The position numbers and the translations under genes were made by a program. A stretch of 64,000 nt of DNA, from contig CAJTYV010000001.1 in NCBI GenBank assembly GCA_910584195.1, forward strand, positions 378,818-442,817, written 5' to 3'. Under the pieces are notes generated by a model. That model was not told where the DNA came from, did not search any database, and saw only the letters and a list, made by a program, of their open reading frames with translations. Numbering within the stretch: position 1 is the first letter of the stretch; each line of letters opens with the position of its first letter. Origin of the DNA: an uncultured Ruminococcus sp. (lineage in GTDB: Bacteria; Bacillota; Clostridia; Oscillospirales; Ruminococcaceae). Below, piece by piece: positions 1 to 9,103 of the stretch.

Positions 1-294
1 ATGGCTGCGACCATCGAAGAGCTGCGCACTGCTGCTGCCGCTATTAACGATGCCGCCAACTGGATTGCAGAGATGTTCAGCGGTGCAGGAGATGCAGAAC
101 CGGCTGCTCCCGCCGAACCCGCACTGACCCTGGAACAGGTCAGAGCCGTTCTCGCAGATAAGTCCCGACAGGGTCATACCGCAGAGATCCGCTCCCTGCT
201 CCAGAAGTATGGTGCCGCCAAGCTGTCCCAGATCGACCCCGCCCACTACAAGGCATTGCTTGCCGATGCGGAGGTGCTGACCGATGGCAAATAA
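1..294 (+). CDS. Small phage protein of unknown function
   Basis: A 97-residue protein opens with ATG at the first base of the window, so the true start could lie further upstream. The middle is rich in Ala, Pro and Glu and looks like a linker. The C-terminal half (about residues 40-95) reads as a compact helical domain. The stop lies inside the start of the DUF2800 nuclease gene (11-base overlap), so the two are translationally coupled. Similar short proteins precede DUF2800 genes in Clostridia prophages, and a helper role in phage replication or recombination is an inference from position only. Confidence 0.6.
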   Translation: MAATIEELRTAAAAINDAANWIAEMFSGAGDAEPAAPAEPALTLEQVRAVLADKSRQGHTAEIRSLLQKYGAAKLSQIDPAHYKALLADAEVLTDGK

Positions 295-1411
295 ACACGC
301 TGTTCTGTCCGCATCCTCTTCTGAACGGTGGCTCAACTGTCCGCCTTCCGCTCGGCTCTGCGAGAACTACGAGGACAGAGGCAGTGACTACGCTGCCGAA
401 GGCACAGACGCCCATGCCCTCTGCGAGTTCCGTTTGAAGCAGGCTCTGGGGATGCCCACAGAAGACCCCATCGAAAACCTCTCCTGGTACAACGAGGAGA
501 TGGAAGATTGCGCTGCCGGATATGCCGCCTATGTTGTGGAACTCCTGGAAACGGCAAAACAGACCTGCGCCGATCCTGTGGTCATGATTGAACAGCGAGT
601 GAACTTCTCCCGTTGGGTTCAGGACGGATTCGGAACTGCCGACTGCATCGTTATCGCTGACGGCGTGATGAACATCTGCGATTACAAGCACGGCAAAGGA
701 GTCGAGGTTTCCGCTGTGGCAAATCCCCAGATGATGCTGTATGCCCTGGGTGCCCTGGAAATCTTCGATGACATCTACGACATCGACACCGTCCGCATGA
801 CCATCTTCCAGCCCCGGAAGGCCAATGTCAGCGTGTACGAGATGGAAAAGGCTGACTTGCTCGAATGGGCAGATACCGATCTGACCCAGAAAGCGAAACT
901 GGCCTATGAAGGTCAGGGCGATTTCCACTGCAGTGAATGGTGCCGTTTCTGTAAGGCAAAGGCCGAATGCAGAGAGCGCGCCGCCGCCAACCTGGAACTG
1001 GCTCGGTACGATTTCCAGACCCCTGCGCTCCTCGATGATGAGGAGATCGCAGACATCCTTGGCAAGGTTGATGCGCTGACTGCTTGGGCATCCGATGTAA
1101 AGGAATACGCCCTTCAGCAGGCTATCAGCGGAAAGGAATGGACCGGGTGGAAACTGGTCGAAGGCCGTTCCAATCGCAAGTACACCAGTGAAGCCGTTGT
1201 TGCCGCCACCGTGGAGAACGCGGGCTTCGACCCGTATGAGCGCAAAGTCCTCGGCGTCACCGCCATGCAGAAGCTGCTCGGCAAATCTCGCTTTGAGGAA
1301 CTTCTCGCTCCCTACATTGAAAAGCCGCAAGGCAAACCGACGCTCGTGCCGGAGAGCGACAAACGTCCGGCAATGAACACAGCCAAAAACGATTTTATGG
1401 AGGAATTTTAA
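284..1411 (+). CDS. DUF2800 family protein, RecB/Cas4-like nuclease
   Basis: This 375-residue protein matches the DUF2800 family of phage PD-(D/E)XK-type exonucleases. The N-terminus holds the family signature LSASSSERWLNCPPSA. Around residues 120-145 a D...DYKHG stretch looks like the nuclease D-x-K core. Near residues 215-230 there are closely spaced cysteines (CSEWCRFCKAKAEC), which resemble the iron-sulfur or zinc cluster of Cas4 and AddB nucleases. The gene lies one base before the DUF2815 ssDNA-binding gene, so the two probably form a recombination pair like the exonuclease and single-strand partner of other phages. The nuclease activity is inferred from motifs. Confidence 0.85.
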   Translation: MANKHAVLSASSSERWLNCPPSARLCENYEDRGSDYAAEGTDAHALCEFRLKQALGMPTEDPIENLSWYNEEMEDCAAGYAAYVVELLETAKQTCADPVVMIEQRVNFSRWVQDGFGTADCIVIADGVMNICDYKHGKGVEVSAVANPQMMLYALGALEIFDDIYDIDTVRMTIFQPRKANVSVYEMEKADLLEWADTDLTQKAKLAYEGQGDFHCSEWCRFCKAKAECRERAAANLELARYDFQTPALLDDEEIADILGKVDALTAWASDVKEYALQQAISGKEWTGWKLVEGRSNRKYTSEAVVAATVENAGFDPYERKVLGVTAMQKLLGKSRFEELLAPYIEKPQGKPTLVPESDKRPAMNTAKNDFMEEF

Positions 1412-1412
1412 T

Positions 1413-1988
1413 ATGTCTAACAACGCAAACAGAGTCAACAACCCTATGAAGGTCATCACCGGTCCCGATACCCGTTGGTCTTATGCCAATGTCTGGGAAC
1501 CCAAGTCCATTAACGGCGGCACTCCCAAGTACAGTGTCAGTCTCATCATTCCCAAGTCCGACACCAAGACTGTCGCAAAGATCAAGGCGGCAATCGAAGC
1601 TGCCTACCAGGAGGGTCAGTCCAAGTTGAAGGGCAACAGCAAGAGCGTACCCCCTCTGGCTGCCATCAAGACCCCTCTGCGCGACGGCGATATCGAGAGA
1701 CCCGATGATCCTGCCTACGCCAACGCCTACTTCATCAATGCCAACTCCGCTACCGCACCCGGCATCGTGGATGCTGACCGCAATCCTGTGCTGACCCGCT
1801 CCGAGGTCTACTCCGGCGTGTATGGCCGTGCAAGCATCAACCTGTATGCCTTCAACTCCAACGGCAACAAGGGTATCGCTTGCGGTCTGAACAACCTGCA
1901 GCTCATCCGTGCCGGTGAACCTCTGGGTGGTAAGGCAAGCGCCGAGTCCGACTTCGCAACCGATGCGGATGACGATTTCCTGGCTTAA
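1413..1988 (+). CDS. DUF2815 / Enc34-type ssDNA-binding protein
   Basis: The 191-residue protein has the features of DUF2815, a family linked to the Enc34 phage single-stranded-DNA-binding protein. The N-terminus carries the typical TGPDTRWSYANVWEP segment and the C-terminus is very acidic (repeated Asp in the last 12 residues), as in many SSB proteins that recruit partners through an acidic tail. A GGAGG site stands just before the ATG, and the stop of the DUF2800 gene is one base away. The likely role is to coat single-stranded phage DNA during replication and recombination next to the DUF2800 nuclease and the DNA polymerase. Confidence 0.85.
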   Translation: MSNNANRVNNPMKVITGPDTRWSYANVWEPKSINGGTPKYSVSLIIPKSDTKTVAKIKAAIEAAYQEGQSKLKGNSKSVPPLAAIKTPLRDGDIERPDDPAYANAYFINANSATAPGIVDADRNPVLTRSEVYSGVYGRASINLYAFNSNGNKGIACGLNNLQLIRAGEPLGGKASAESDFATDADDDFLA

Positions 1989-2001
1989 TGGAGGTGCGAC
2001 C

Positions 2002-2172
2002 ATGACTGAATTTCAGGAACTGATGCTTTACACCTGCTTCGGAGCCATGACCGGCGTGTTTATCGCTGAACTCATCTTCCTCATCGCATCTGCGGTGAGT
2101 TGGGTGAAGGGCAAGATCCGCAAGCGCAAGGAAGCCAAGAAAATGAGGGAATCCGCCACAAAGGTGGACTAA
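2002..2172 (+). CDS. Small single-pass membrane protein
   Basis: The start is the ATG ten bases after a GGAGGTG site, which gives a 56-residue protein. One hydrophobic segment (about residues 8-32) is followed by a strongly basic tail (KGKIRKRKEAKK), which points to a membrane anchor with a cytoplasmic positive tail. Genes of this size sit between the DUF2815 and DNA polymerase genes in many related prophages. No function is known to me. A longer reading of the same frame from an upstream ATG overlaps the DUF2815 gene and has no ribosome site, so I rejected it. Confidence 0.6.
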   Translation: MTEFQELMLYTCFGAMTGVFIAELIFLIASAVSWVKGKIRKRKEAKKMRESATKVD

Positions 2173-2177
2173 CGCAC

Positions 2178-2216
2178 CAATGGGGCGGCGGGGATCAGTC
2201 TCTGCCGCCCTTATTC
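2178..2216 (+). terminator. Hairpin, possible weak terminator
   Basis: GGGCGGC and GCCGCCC form a 7-bp GC-rich stem in the gap between the small membrane protein and the DNA polymerase. The T-run after it is poor (TTATTCT), so it may slow rather than end transcription. Confidence 0.35.
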
Positions 2217-2235
2217 TCGTTGAAAGGACAATGAT

Positions 2236-4176
2236 ATGAAAATTCTCTCAATTGATATCGAGACCTACAGCGATCAGCCCCTTGCAAAAACTGGCGTGTA
2301 TCGCTATGTAGAGTCACCTTTATTTGAAATATTGCTGTTTTCCTATAGTGTGGACGGCGGTCCCGTGCAACTGGTCGACCTTGCCTGCGGAGAACAGATC
2401 CCCGCCGACATTGTTGCCGCTTTAGAGGACGATTCTGTAACCAAGTGGGCCTTTAACGCCAACTTTGAACGCATCTGCTTGTCTCGGCACCTGGGTTACC
2501 CCACTGGAGACTACTTGGAGCCAGATTCATGGAAGTGTTCTATGGTGTGGGCAGCAACGATGGGACTGCCGCTTTCTCTGGAAGGTGTTGGTTCAGTGCT
2601 TGGGCTTGAGAAGCAGAAGCTGACCGAAGGCAAAGACCTCATCAAATATTTCTGTCAGCCCTGTGCGCCTACCAAGTCCAACGGTCAGCGCACCCGCAAC
2701 CTTCCGGCTCATGCCCCGGACAAGTGGTTGGCTTTCAAAAAATATAACATCCGTGATGTTGAAACCGAGATGTCCATCCAGGCGCGACTTGCCAAGTACC
2801 CTGTGCCGGACAGCGTCTGGGACGAATACCACATCGACCAGGAAATCAACGACCGTGGCGTTGCCCTGGACATGGAACTGGTGCAGCAGGCCATTCAGAT
2901 GGATGGCAGATCCCGCTCCGAACTGACCCAGGCAATGAAAGAACTGACGGCTCTGGAGAATCCCAACTCTGTACAGCAGATGAAGCAGTGGCTTTCGGAC
3001 AACGGTATGGAGACCGACACCCTTGGCAAAAAGGCTGTGGCTGAAATGCTGAAGACTGCGCCGCCGGAATTGCAGAAAGTTCTGACCCTCCGTCAGCAGC
3101 TTGCCAAGTCCTCGGTGAAGAAGTACCAGGCAATGGAGACTGCTGTCTGTGCTGATGGTCGCGCCAGAGGGATGTTCCAGTTCTATGGTGCCAACCGCAC
3201 TGGTCGATGGGCGGGTCGCATCATCCAGATGCAGAATCTGCCGCAGAACCATTTGGTGGATCTGGCGGAAGCCCGTGGGCTTGTCCGCTGCGGCGATTTC
3301 GACGCTCTGGAAATGCTCTACGAAGATGTGCCGGACACTTTATCACAACTTATCCGCACAGCATTCGTCCCCAGAGCGGATGCCAAGCTGATCGTTGCGG
3401 ACTTTTCTGCCATCGAAGCCCGTGTCATTGCGTGGCTTGCCGGAGAAGAGTGGCGGCAGAAGGTCTTTGCTGAAGGTAAGGACATTTATTGTGCTTCTGC
3501 TTCCCAGATGTTTGGTGTCCCTGTCGAAAAGCATGGCATCAACGGTCACCTCCGGCAGAAGGGCAAAATCGCAGAATTGGCTCTCGGCTACGGCGGATCG
3601 GTCGGTGCTTTGAAGGCAATGGGCGCATTGGAGATGGGGCTTTCCGAAGAGGAACTGCCACCTCTGGTGGATGCGTGGAGGCAGGCCAATCCCAACATTA
3701 CAAAACTGTGGTGGGATGTTGACCGTGCGGCAATGGAAGCAGTGCGCTACAAGCACACCAACGAAACCCACGGCATTGAGTTCTCCTGCAGGAGCGGGAT
3801 GCTTTTTATTACGCTTCCGTCCGGCAGACAGCTTTCCTATGTAAAGCCCAAGGTCGGCACAAATAAGTTCGGCGGCGATTGTATCACCTATGAGGGTGTC
3901 GGCGGCACGAAAAAATGGGAGCGACTCGACAGCTACGGTCCCAAGTTCGTGGAAAACATCGTCCAGGCAACTGCCCGTGACATTCTCTGCTATGCAATGA
4001 ACACGCTACGCTGCTGTTCCATTGTGATGCATATCCACGATGAAGTTGTCATCGAAGCGGATCGCAGGATGTCTCTGCAGGCAGTCTGCGAACAGATGGG
4101 CAGAACTCCGCCCTGGGCGGTGGGACTGTTGCTCCGTGCCGATGGTTATGAAACAGATTTTTATAAAAAAGATTGA
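2236..4176 (+). CDS. Phage DNA polymerase, family A (PolA-like)
   Basis: The 646-residue protein is a DNA polymerase I-type replicase with a 3'-5' exonuclease domain in front. Exonuclease motifs are SIDIETYSD (residues 5-13), the FNANFE segment near residue 75 and YNIRD near residue 172. Polymerase motif A is ADFSAIEAR near residue 388. Motif B helix RQKGKIAELALGYGG is near 439 and motif C HIHDEV near 598. All catalytic acidic residues are visible and the length fits phage family A enzymes. It is preceded by AAAGGACAATGAT-ATG. It should copy the phage genome together with the primase-helicase downstream. Confidence 0.95.
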   Translation: MKILSIDIETYSDQPLAKTGVYRYVESPLFEILLFSYSVDGGPVQLVDLACGEQIPADIVAALEDDSVTKWAFNANFERICLSRHLGYPTGDYLEPDSWKCSMVWAATMGLPLSLEGVGSVLGLEKQKLTEGKDLIKYFCQPCAPTKSNGQRTRNLPAHAPDKWLAFKKYNIRDVETEMSIQARLAKYPVPDSVWDEYHIDQEINDRGVALDMELVQQAIQMDGRSRSELTQAMKELTALENPNSVQQMKQWLSDNGMETDTLGKKAVAEMLKTAPPELQKVLTLRQQLAKSSVKKYQAMETAVCADGRARGMFQFYGANRTGRWAGRIIQMQNLPQNHLVDLAEARGLVRCGDFDALEMLYEDVPDTLSQLIRTAFVPRADAKLIVADFSAIEARVIAWLAGEEWRQKVFAEGKDIYCASASQMFGVPVEKHGINGHLRQKGKIAELALGYGGSVGALKAMGALEMGLSEEELPPLVDAWRQANPNITKLWWDVDRAAMEAVRYKHTNETHGIEFSCRSGMLFITLPSGRQLSYVKPKVGTNKFGGDCITYEGVGGTKKWERLDSYGPKFVENIVQATARDILCYAMNTLRCCSIVMHIHDEVVIEADRRMSLQAVCEQMGRTPPWAVGLLLRADGYETDFYKKD

Positions 4177-4193
4177 TGCTTTTGTGTTCAAAA

Positions 4194-4243
4194 CGGGGCT
4201 TCACCTCCAGTGGGTAGTAGAGATGGCGGTGAAGCCCATCGTG
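4194..4243 (+). other. Intergenic hairpin carrying a repeated 19-mer
   Basis: GGGCTTCACC and GGTGAAGCCC form a perfect 10-bp stem around a 20-odd-base loop. The left arm belongs to the 19-mer TTCACCTCCAGTGGGTAGT, which occurs again at about 36669-36687, before the HTH/zinc-finger gene. In both places a GTTCAAA stands about ten bases upstream. The function is unknown. Position ahead of a gene suggests an RNA or protein binding site. Confidence 0.45.
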
Positions 4244-4256
4244 AAAGGAGTCCTGT

Positions 4257-4694
4257 ATGAGTGTAGATAAATTCAACAGCGAGGGTTATTACGACCCAAC
4301 CGCATACGAAGCTATGTCCACCGTAGAAAAAGAGGTACGGGCGCTTCGTGCATTTCGGCCTATCGTGTATATCTGCTCTCCCTATGCCGGAGAGATTGAG
4401 AAAAATGTGAAGGCCGCCCAGGGATACAGCCGCTTTGCGGTGGAAAAAGGCTATATCCCCATAGCACCGCACCTACTGTTTCCGCAATTTCTGAATGATG
4501 CCAACCCCAAGGAACGGCAGCTTGGTCTGTTCTTCGGCAACGCCCTCATGAGCAAATGTTCCGAAGTCTGGGTGTTTGGTAGTCGCATCTCTGCCGGAAT
4601 GGAAGCAGAGATCAACCGTGCCAAGTGGAAGAACTACCGCTTGCGTTATTTTACTGAAACCTGCGAGGAGGTACACCATGTTTGCAATAACTGA
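4257..4694 (+). CDS. DUF4406-like protein (deoxyribosyltransferase fold)
   Basis: The 145-residue protein carries the pattern VYICSPYAG....N...A, a conserved proline-rich HLLFPQFL segment, and SEVWVFG....GM..EI, which are typical of DUF4406 and the nucleoside 2-deoxyribosyltransferase-like fold. Members are common in phages and are thought to act on nucleotides or nucleotide-derived ligands. The substrate is not known. The gene starts after AAAGGAGTCCTGT-ATG and its last 17 bases overlap the next gene, so it belongs to the same early operon. Confidence 0.7.
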   Translation: MSVDKFNSEGYYDPTAYEAMSTVEKEVRALRAFRPIVYICSPYAGEIEKNVKAAQGYSRFAVEKGYIPIAPHLLFPQFLNDANPKERQLGLFFGNALMSKCSEVWVFGSRISAGMEAEINRAKWKNYRLRYFTETCEEVHHVCNN

Positions 4695-5001
4695 AGGAAC
4701 CAGAAAAGTGTACGGTAAGGAAATCACCACCTACACCAGAGAAATTTACAGCGCCAATGTCCTGGAAGTCGAAGCAGGCACCAACGGATTCCAGGGTGGC
4801 GACAGTGGTCACGGTAGCCGCGCCTATATCCGTATTGAGGATATGGGTTCTACCGATATCCGTGTCAACCTCTTGGGGCGAGACGGTGATGAAGGTTTTG
4901 AACTGTTCCTCGGCGGCGACTGTGAACTGGAGACCATGATCCGTGCGCTCAAGTTTATCACAAAAGCACTGGAGGACGGTGCCAAGGAGGTGCATGACTG
5001 A
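4678..5001 (+). CDS. Small acidic phage protein, unknown function
   Basis: I chose the ATG at 4678, which follows GAGGAGGTACACC, over the longer reading from 4576. It gives 107 residues rich in Asp, Glu and Gly, with beta-strand-like stretches (SRAYIRIEDMGSTDIRV) and a C-terminal helix. It overlaps the end of the DUF4406-like gene and ends on the start base of the primase gene (ATG/TGA overlap). Its place between nucleotide and primase genes suggests a replication accessory protein, but nothing more can be said. Confidence 0.6.
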   Translation: MFAITEGTRKVYGKEITTYTREIYSANVLEVEAGTNGFQGGDSGHGSRAYIRIEDMGSTDIRVNLLGRDGDEGFELFLGGDCELETMIRALKFITKALEDGAKEVHD

Positions 5002-7277
5002 TGTTCACATTGTATAGTGCAGATTTCATCAATGCCCCAAGCAACTGCTCCTATCCCCACAAAGTCGAGGTGACCGATCCTGCCAGTTTTGCGGAAGCGG
5101 TCAGCCGCGACTATGTCTGCGCCGAGTACATGAACAATTACCGCAACGGCGATAATTTCCTCGGCTCGGACTGCCTGCCCGTGGACTGTGACAATGACCA
5201 CTCCGAGAACCCTGCCGATTGGGTCACTCCGGCAGATGTCCAGGCGGCTTTCCCCGGCATTACCTTTGTCGTTCACTACAGCCGCTTTCATATGCGTGAG
5301 AAAAACGGCAAACCCGCTCGTCCCAAGTTCCATGTCCTGTTTCCCATTGAGTACATGACGGACGCCGCCGCATACAGCGAAATGAAGAAACTGGTCAATA
5401 CCATTTTTCCGTATTTCGATACCAAAGCCCTGGATGCTGCCCGTTTCTTTTTCGGAACGGCGAACCCAGAGGTCGAACTGTACCCTGGTGAAATGACCTT
5501 AAGTGAGTATCTGTCAGCAGAGGATTTTGATGCGGATATGCCCGGTGGTTCTCACGGCGGCACACAGGTCATTCCCGAAGGAAGCCGTAATGCTACCATG
5601 TCCCGCTTTGCCGGTCGCGTCATCAAAAAATATGGTGACAACGACACCGCTTTCCAGTGCTTCATGGAGGAAGCCGACAAGTGCAATCCTCCCTTGGAAC
5701 AGCAGGAACTGATGACCATCTGGCACTCCGCCCAGAAGTTCTATGCCAAGGTTCAGCAGCAGGACGGATATGTTCCTCCCGAATTATACAACGATGATAC
5801 GTCCTATAAACCGGACGATTTCTCCGATGTCGGGCAGGCAGAGGTTCTGGCAAAGCACTTCTCCGGGGAACTGCGTTATTCTCCGGCAACCCACTACATC
5901 CGATACAACGGCCGGTACTGGCAGGAAACCGAACCCGGCGCACAGGCGGTTGCCCACGAACTGACCCGCCGTCAGCTTGCAGAGGCATCTTCCGATATGC
6001 TTGCCGCCCTTGCTACGCTGAAGGCTTGCGGTGCACAGGAAATCATGGAAAACAACAGCAAAGCCAAAGCCGAAGGCATGATGAACGAGGAACAGATGGA
6101 AGCCTACAAAGCCTTCCTCGCCGCAAAGGCATATCAGTCCTATGTCATTCAGCGCCGTGCATCCAAGAATATCACCGCAACGCTGAAAGAGTCCCGCCCC
6201 ATGTTGGAAATCACCCCACAGGACTTGGATGCCAATCCGTATTTGCTTTGTACCCCGGATGCCACCTATGACCTCCGTCTGGGTATGGCGGGTGCAAGGG
6301 AGCATTCGCCGGAGGACTTTATCACCAAGACTACCACCGTTTCTCCCGGCGACCGTGGCAAACAGATCTGGCTCGACTGCCTGAACACCATTTTCTGCGG
6401 TGACCAGGAACTCATCGACTATGTGCAGATGATCTGTGGTCTCGCTGCCGTTGGCAAGGTCGAGGTCGAAGCTCTCATTATCGCATACGGTTGTGGTCGC
6501 AATGGTAAGTCCACCTTCTGGAACTCCGTGTCCCGTGTCCTGGGTCTTTACAGCGGCAACATCTCTGCCGACACGCTGACCTTCGGATGCCGCCGCAATG
6601 TGAAGCCGGAGATGGCCGAGGTCAAGGGCAAGCGTCTGCTCATTGCCGCCGAGATGCAGGAAGGCGCTCGGCTGAACGATTCCACCGTGAAGCAGCTCTG
6701 CTCCGTGGATGACATTTTTGCGGAAAAGAAGTACAAGGATCCCTTCAGCTTCTCTCCGAGCCACAGCCTGGTGCTGTACACCAACCATCTTCCCAGAGTC
6801 AGCGCTTCCGATGACGGTACCTGGCGCCGCCTTATCGTTATCCCGTTCAATGCCAAGATTGAGGGCAAAAGCGACATCAAAAATTACGGTGACTACCTGT
6901 ATCAGAACGCTGCCGAGAGCATTCTTGCCTGGATCATCGAAGGTGCCAAGAAGGTCATTGACCTGGGCTACAAATTTCCTGTTCCCGCTATCGTGCAGAA
7001 AGCCATTGATGACTATCGCAGCCAGAACGACTGGTTCGGTAACTTCCTGGCTGAAAAGTGCGAGGTCGGTGACGGTCTGAAGGAAAGTTCCAGTACCCTT
7101 TATCAGGCATACCGCAACTACTGCCTTGATTGCAACGAGTATGTGCGTAACACCGCAGATTTTTACCTTGCCTTGGAGAATGCGGGTTTTGAACGTTTGG
7201 TGCTGAACCGCAAGCGTTATTTTAAGGGTCTGAAGCTGAAAACAGATGATGGCGACTTTGAGGATTTTCTGAATTAA
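5001..7277 (+). CDS. Phage primase-helicase, P4/D5 type
   Basis: The 758-residue protein combines a primase-polymerase region and a superfamily 3 helicase. The N-terminal part shows the DCLPVDCDNDHSE acidic cluster, the KPARPKFHVLFP strand and DAARFFFG, as in AEP-type prim-pol domains. The middle (about 240-470) fits the D5_N/DUF5906 linker. The helicase has Walker A YGCGRNGKST near residue 493, a Walker B-like LLIAAEM near 548, and an arginine finger region NHLPRVS..DGTWRRL near 595-615. It should prime and unwind phage DNA for the family A polymerase encoded upstream. Confidence 0.92.
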   Translation: MFTLYSADFINAPSNCSYPHKVEVTDPASFAEAVSRDYVCAEYMNNYRNGDNFLGSDCLPVDCDNDHSENPADWVTPADVQAAFPGITFVVHYSRFHMREKNGKPARPKFHVLFPIEYMTDAAAYSEMKKLVNTIFPYFDTKALDAARFFFGTANPEVELYPGEMTLSEYLSAEDFDADMPGGSHGGTQVIPEGSRNATMSRFAGRVIKKYGDNDTAFQCFMEEADKCNPPLEQQELMTIWHSAQKFYAKVQQQDGYVPPELYNDDTSYKPDDFSDVGQAEVLAKHFSGELRYSPATHYIRYNGRYWQETEPGAQAVAHELTRRQLAEASSDMLAALATLKACGAQEIMENNSKAKAEGMMNEEQMEAYKAFLAAKAYQSYVIQRRASKNITATLKESRPMLEITPQDLDANPYLLCTPDATYDLRLGMAGAREHSPEDFITKTTTVSPGDRGKQIWLDCLNTIFCGDQELIDYVQMICGLAAVGKVEVEALIIAYGCGRNGKSTFWNSVSRVLGLYSGNISADTLTFGCRRNVKPEMAEVKGKRLLIAAEMQEGARLNDSTVKQLCSVDDIFAEKKYKDPFSFSPSHSLVLYTNHLPRVSASDDGTWRRLIVIPFNAKIEGKSDIKNYGDYLYQNAAESILAWIIEGAKKVIDLGYKFPVPAIVQKAIDDYRSQNDWFGNFLAEKCEVGDGLKESSSTLYQAYRNYCLDCNEYVRNTADFYLALENAGFERLVLNRKRYFKGLKLKTDDGDFEDFLN

Positions 7278-7289
7278 CCGGGACTATGA

Positions 7290-7386
7290 CAAGGTGTATC
7301 AAGGTCATATACAAAAAGTCTCTTAAGGGAAAATTTCAAGAAAAAACCATAAGAAAGAGTTTAGTAAATGACATTGATACACCTTG
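7290..7386. repeat. Long-range inverted repeat
   Basis: CAAGGTGTATCAAGGTC at 7290-7306 and GACATTGATACACCTTG at 7370-7386 are inverted copies with one mismatch. They surround an A-rich 63-bp centre. The pair fills the only long gap of the early region, between the primase and VRR-NUC genes. It could be a protein binding site, a replication start or an RNA structure. No repeat elsewhere in the window matches it. Confidence 0.5.
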
Positions 7387-7419
7387 CACATGGTCAGAAA
7401 AACGAATGGAGAAAGCATT

Positions 7420-7701
7420 ATGAGAGAAAAAGCAATTGAGCAAAAATTAACGCTGATGGTAAAAAAGCAGGGCGGCATCTGTCCGAAGTTCGTTTCTCCT
7501 GGATTTGATGGGATGCCGGACAGAATCGTCCTTTTGCCCGGTGGCTGTATGGCTTTTGTGGAAGTAAAGGCCCCAGGGAAAAAGCCACGGGCATTGCAGA
7601 CCTCCCGCCACGCACTCTTGCGGAGGTTGGGGTTCATGGTCTATGTCCTGGATAACGAAGAGCAGATCGGAGGTATCCTTGATGAGATACAAACCACATG
7701 A
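7420..7701 (+). CDS. VRR-NUC domain nuclease
   Basis: This 93-residue stand-alone VRR-NUC protein has G.D..PDRIVLLPGG followed by FVEVKAPGKKP, the PD-(D/E)XK core (D, E-x-K), and the trailing Q..RH..LR..G..V.VL pattern. I start it at the second ATG (after GGAGAAAGC) because the upstream 12 codons lack a ribosome site. Phage VRR-NUC proteins are thought to be structure-specific or repair nucleases. The stop overlaps the start of the SNF2-type helicase by 20 bases, so the two are likely to be made and to act together. Confidence 0.85.
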   Translation: MREKAIEQKLTLMVKKQGGICPKFVSPGFDGMPDRIVLLPGGCMAFVEVKAPGKKPRALQTSRHALLRRLGFMVYVLDNEEQIGGILDEIQTT

Positions 7702-9046
7702 TTACCAGGCATACGCCATCGACTACATCGAGACCCATCCCATTGCCACCGTCTTTTTGGACATGGGCCTTGGCAAAACAAGCATCACCCTCACAGCCAT
7801 CGGCAACCTTCTGTTTGACAGCTTCGAGGTTCATCGGGTTCTGGTGATTGCACCGCTGCGTGTAGCGCGGGACACATGGACGGCTGAAGTCGATAAGTGG
7901 GATCACCTCCAGAACCTCATCTGCTCCGTGGCTGTCGGCACAGAAGCAGAACGCAAAGCTGCCCTGATGCGACCCGCCGATATTTATATTATCAACCGTG
8001 AAAATGTGCAGTGGCTTGTTGAGGAAAGCGGCATCCCGTTCACCTTCGATATGATCGTGATTGACGAACTGTCCTCTTTCAAGAACCACAACACAAAGCG
8101 GTTTAAGTCCATCCTGAAGGTCAGACCCAGAGTCAGCCGCATTGTTGGACTGACCGGCACGCCCGCCTCCAACGGTCTGATGGATCTGTGGGCAGAGTTC
8201 CGTATCCTGGATATGGGTCAGCGCCTGGGTCGGTTCATCATCAAGTACCGCACCGACTACTTCATGCCGGACAAGCGGAACGGACAAATCATCTACTCCT
8301 ACAAACCGCTTCCCTATGCAGAGGATGCCATCTACAGACAGATTTCAGACATCACCATTTCCATGAAATCTACCGACCACCTACAGATGCCGGAGTTGGT
8401 CAACAGCGAGTACACGGTTCAGCTTTCCGATGAGGAGCGGGAGCATTACGATGAACTGAAGCGTGAACTGGTGCTGACCCTGGGTGACGGCGAAATCACC
8501 GCCGCCAACGCAGCGTCCCTCTCTGGCAAGCTGTCCCAGATGGCAAACGGTGCAATCTACGATGACAGCGGTGAGGTCATCCAAATCCATGACCGCAAGT
8601 TGGATGCCTTGGAGGACATTATCGAAGCCGCCAACGGCAAGCCGGTTCTGGTGGCCTACTGGTTCAAGCATGACCTAACCCGCATATCCGAGCGGCTGAA
8701 AAAACTGCATATCCCGTTCTCCCGTCTGGATGACTCCGACAGTATCCGCAGATGGAACAGCGGTCAGATCCCCGTGGCACTGATCCACCCTGCATCGGCA
8801 GGACATGGTTTGAATCTTCAATCCGGCGGCTCCACCCTTGTGTGGTTCGGGCTGACTTGGAGTTTGGAACTGTATCAGCAGACCGTAGCCCGTCTCTGGC
8901 GGCAGGGTCAGACCTCCGAGACCGTGGTGGTTCAGCACATCGTTACAAAGGGCACCATTGACAACCGCATCATGAAAGCCCTCTCCCAGAAGGGGCATAC
9001 ACAGACGGCACTGATTGATGCCGTAAAAGCGGACTTGAAAATCTGA
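7682..9046 (+). CDS. SNF2-family DNA helicase
   Basis: The 454-residue protein is a superfamily 2 SNF2-like ATPase. It has Walker A DMGLGKTS (residues 26-33), a DEAH-box variant VIDELSSFKN near residue 128, motif III GLTGTPASNG near 155, and the C-terminal QTVARLWRQGQ motif near 400. The start at 7682 fits the family N-terminus (MRYKPHDYQ) and overlaps the VRR-NUC gene. Phage SNF2 proteins with VRR-NUC partners are widespread in Firmicutes prophages. They are presumed to remodel DNA at forks or during recombination. Confidence 0.92.
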   Translation: MRYKPHDYQAYAIDYIETHPIATVFLDMGLGKTSITLTAIGNLLFDSFEVHRVLVIAPLRVARDTWTAEVDKWDHLQNLICSVAVGTEAERKAALMRPADIYIINRENVQWLVEESGIPFTFDMIVIDELSSFKNHNTKRFKSILKVRPRVSRIVGLTGTPASNGLMDLWAEFRILDMGQRLGRFIIKYRTDYFMPDKRNGQIIYSYKPLPYAEDAIYRQISDITISMKSTDHLQMPELVNSEYTVQLSDEEREHYDELKRELVLTLGDGEITAANAASLSGKLSQMANGAIYDDSGEVIQIHDRKLDALEDIIEAANGKPVLVAYWFKHDLTRISERLKKLHIPFSRLDDSDSIRRWNSGQIPVALIHPASAGHGLNLQSGGSTLVWFGLTWSLELYQQTVARLWRQGQTSETVVVQHIVTKGTIDNRIMKALSQKGHTQTALIDAVKADLKI

Positions 9047-9103
9047 GACAACCTATGAAAATCCGTGCCAATCCGAGGATCACAACATTTCGGAGGTACG
9101 AAT

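Noticed and set aside
140..1459. 439-codon open frame on the - strand
   Set aside because: Antisense to the DUF2800 gene; no ribosome site, composition unlike a real protein. The GC-rich phage codon use keeps the reverse frame open.
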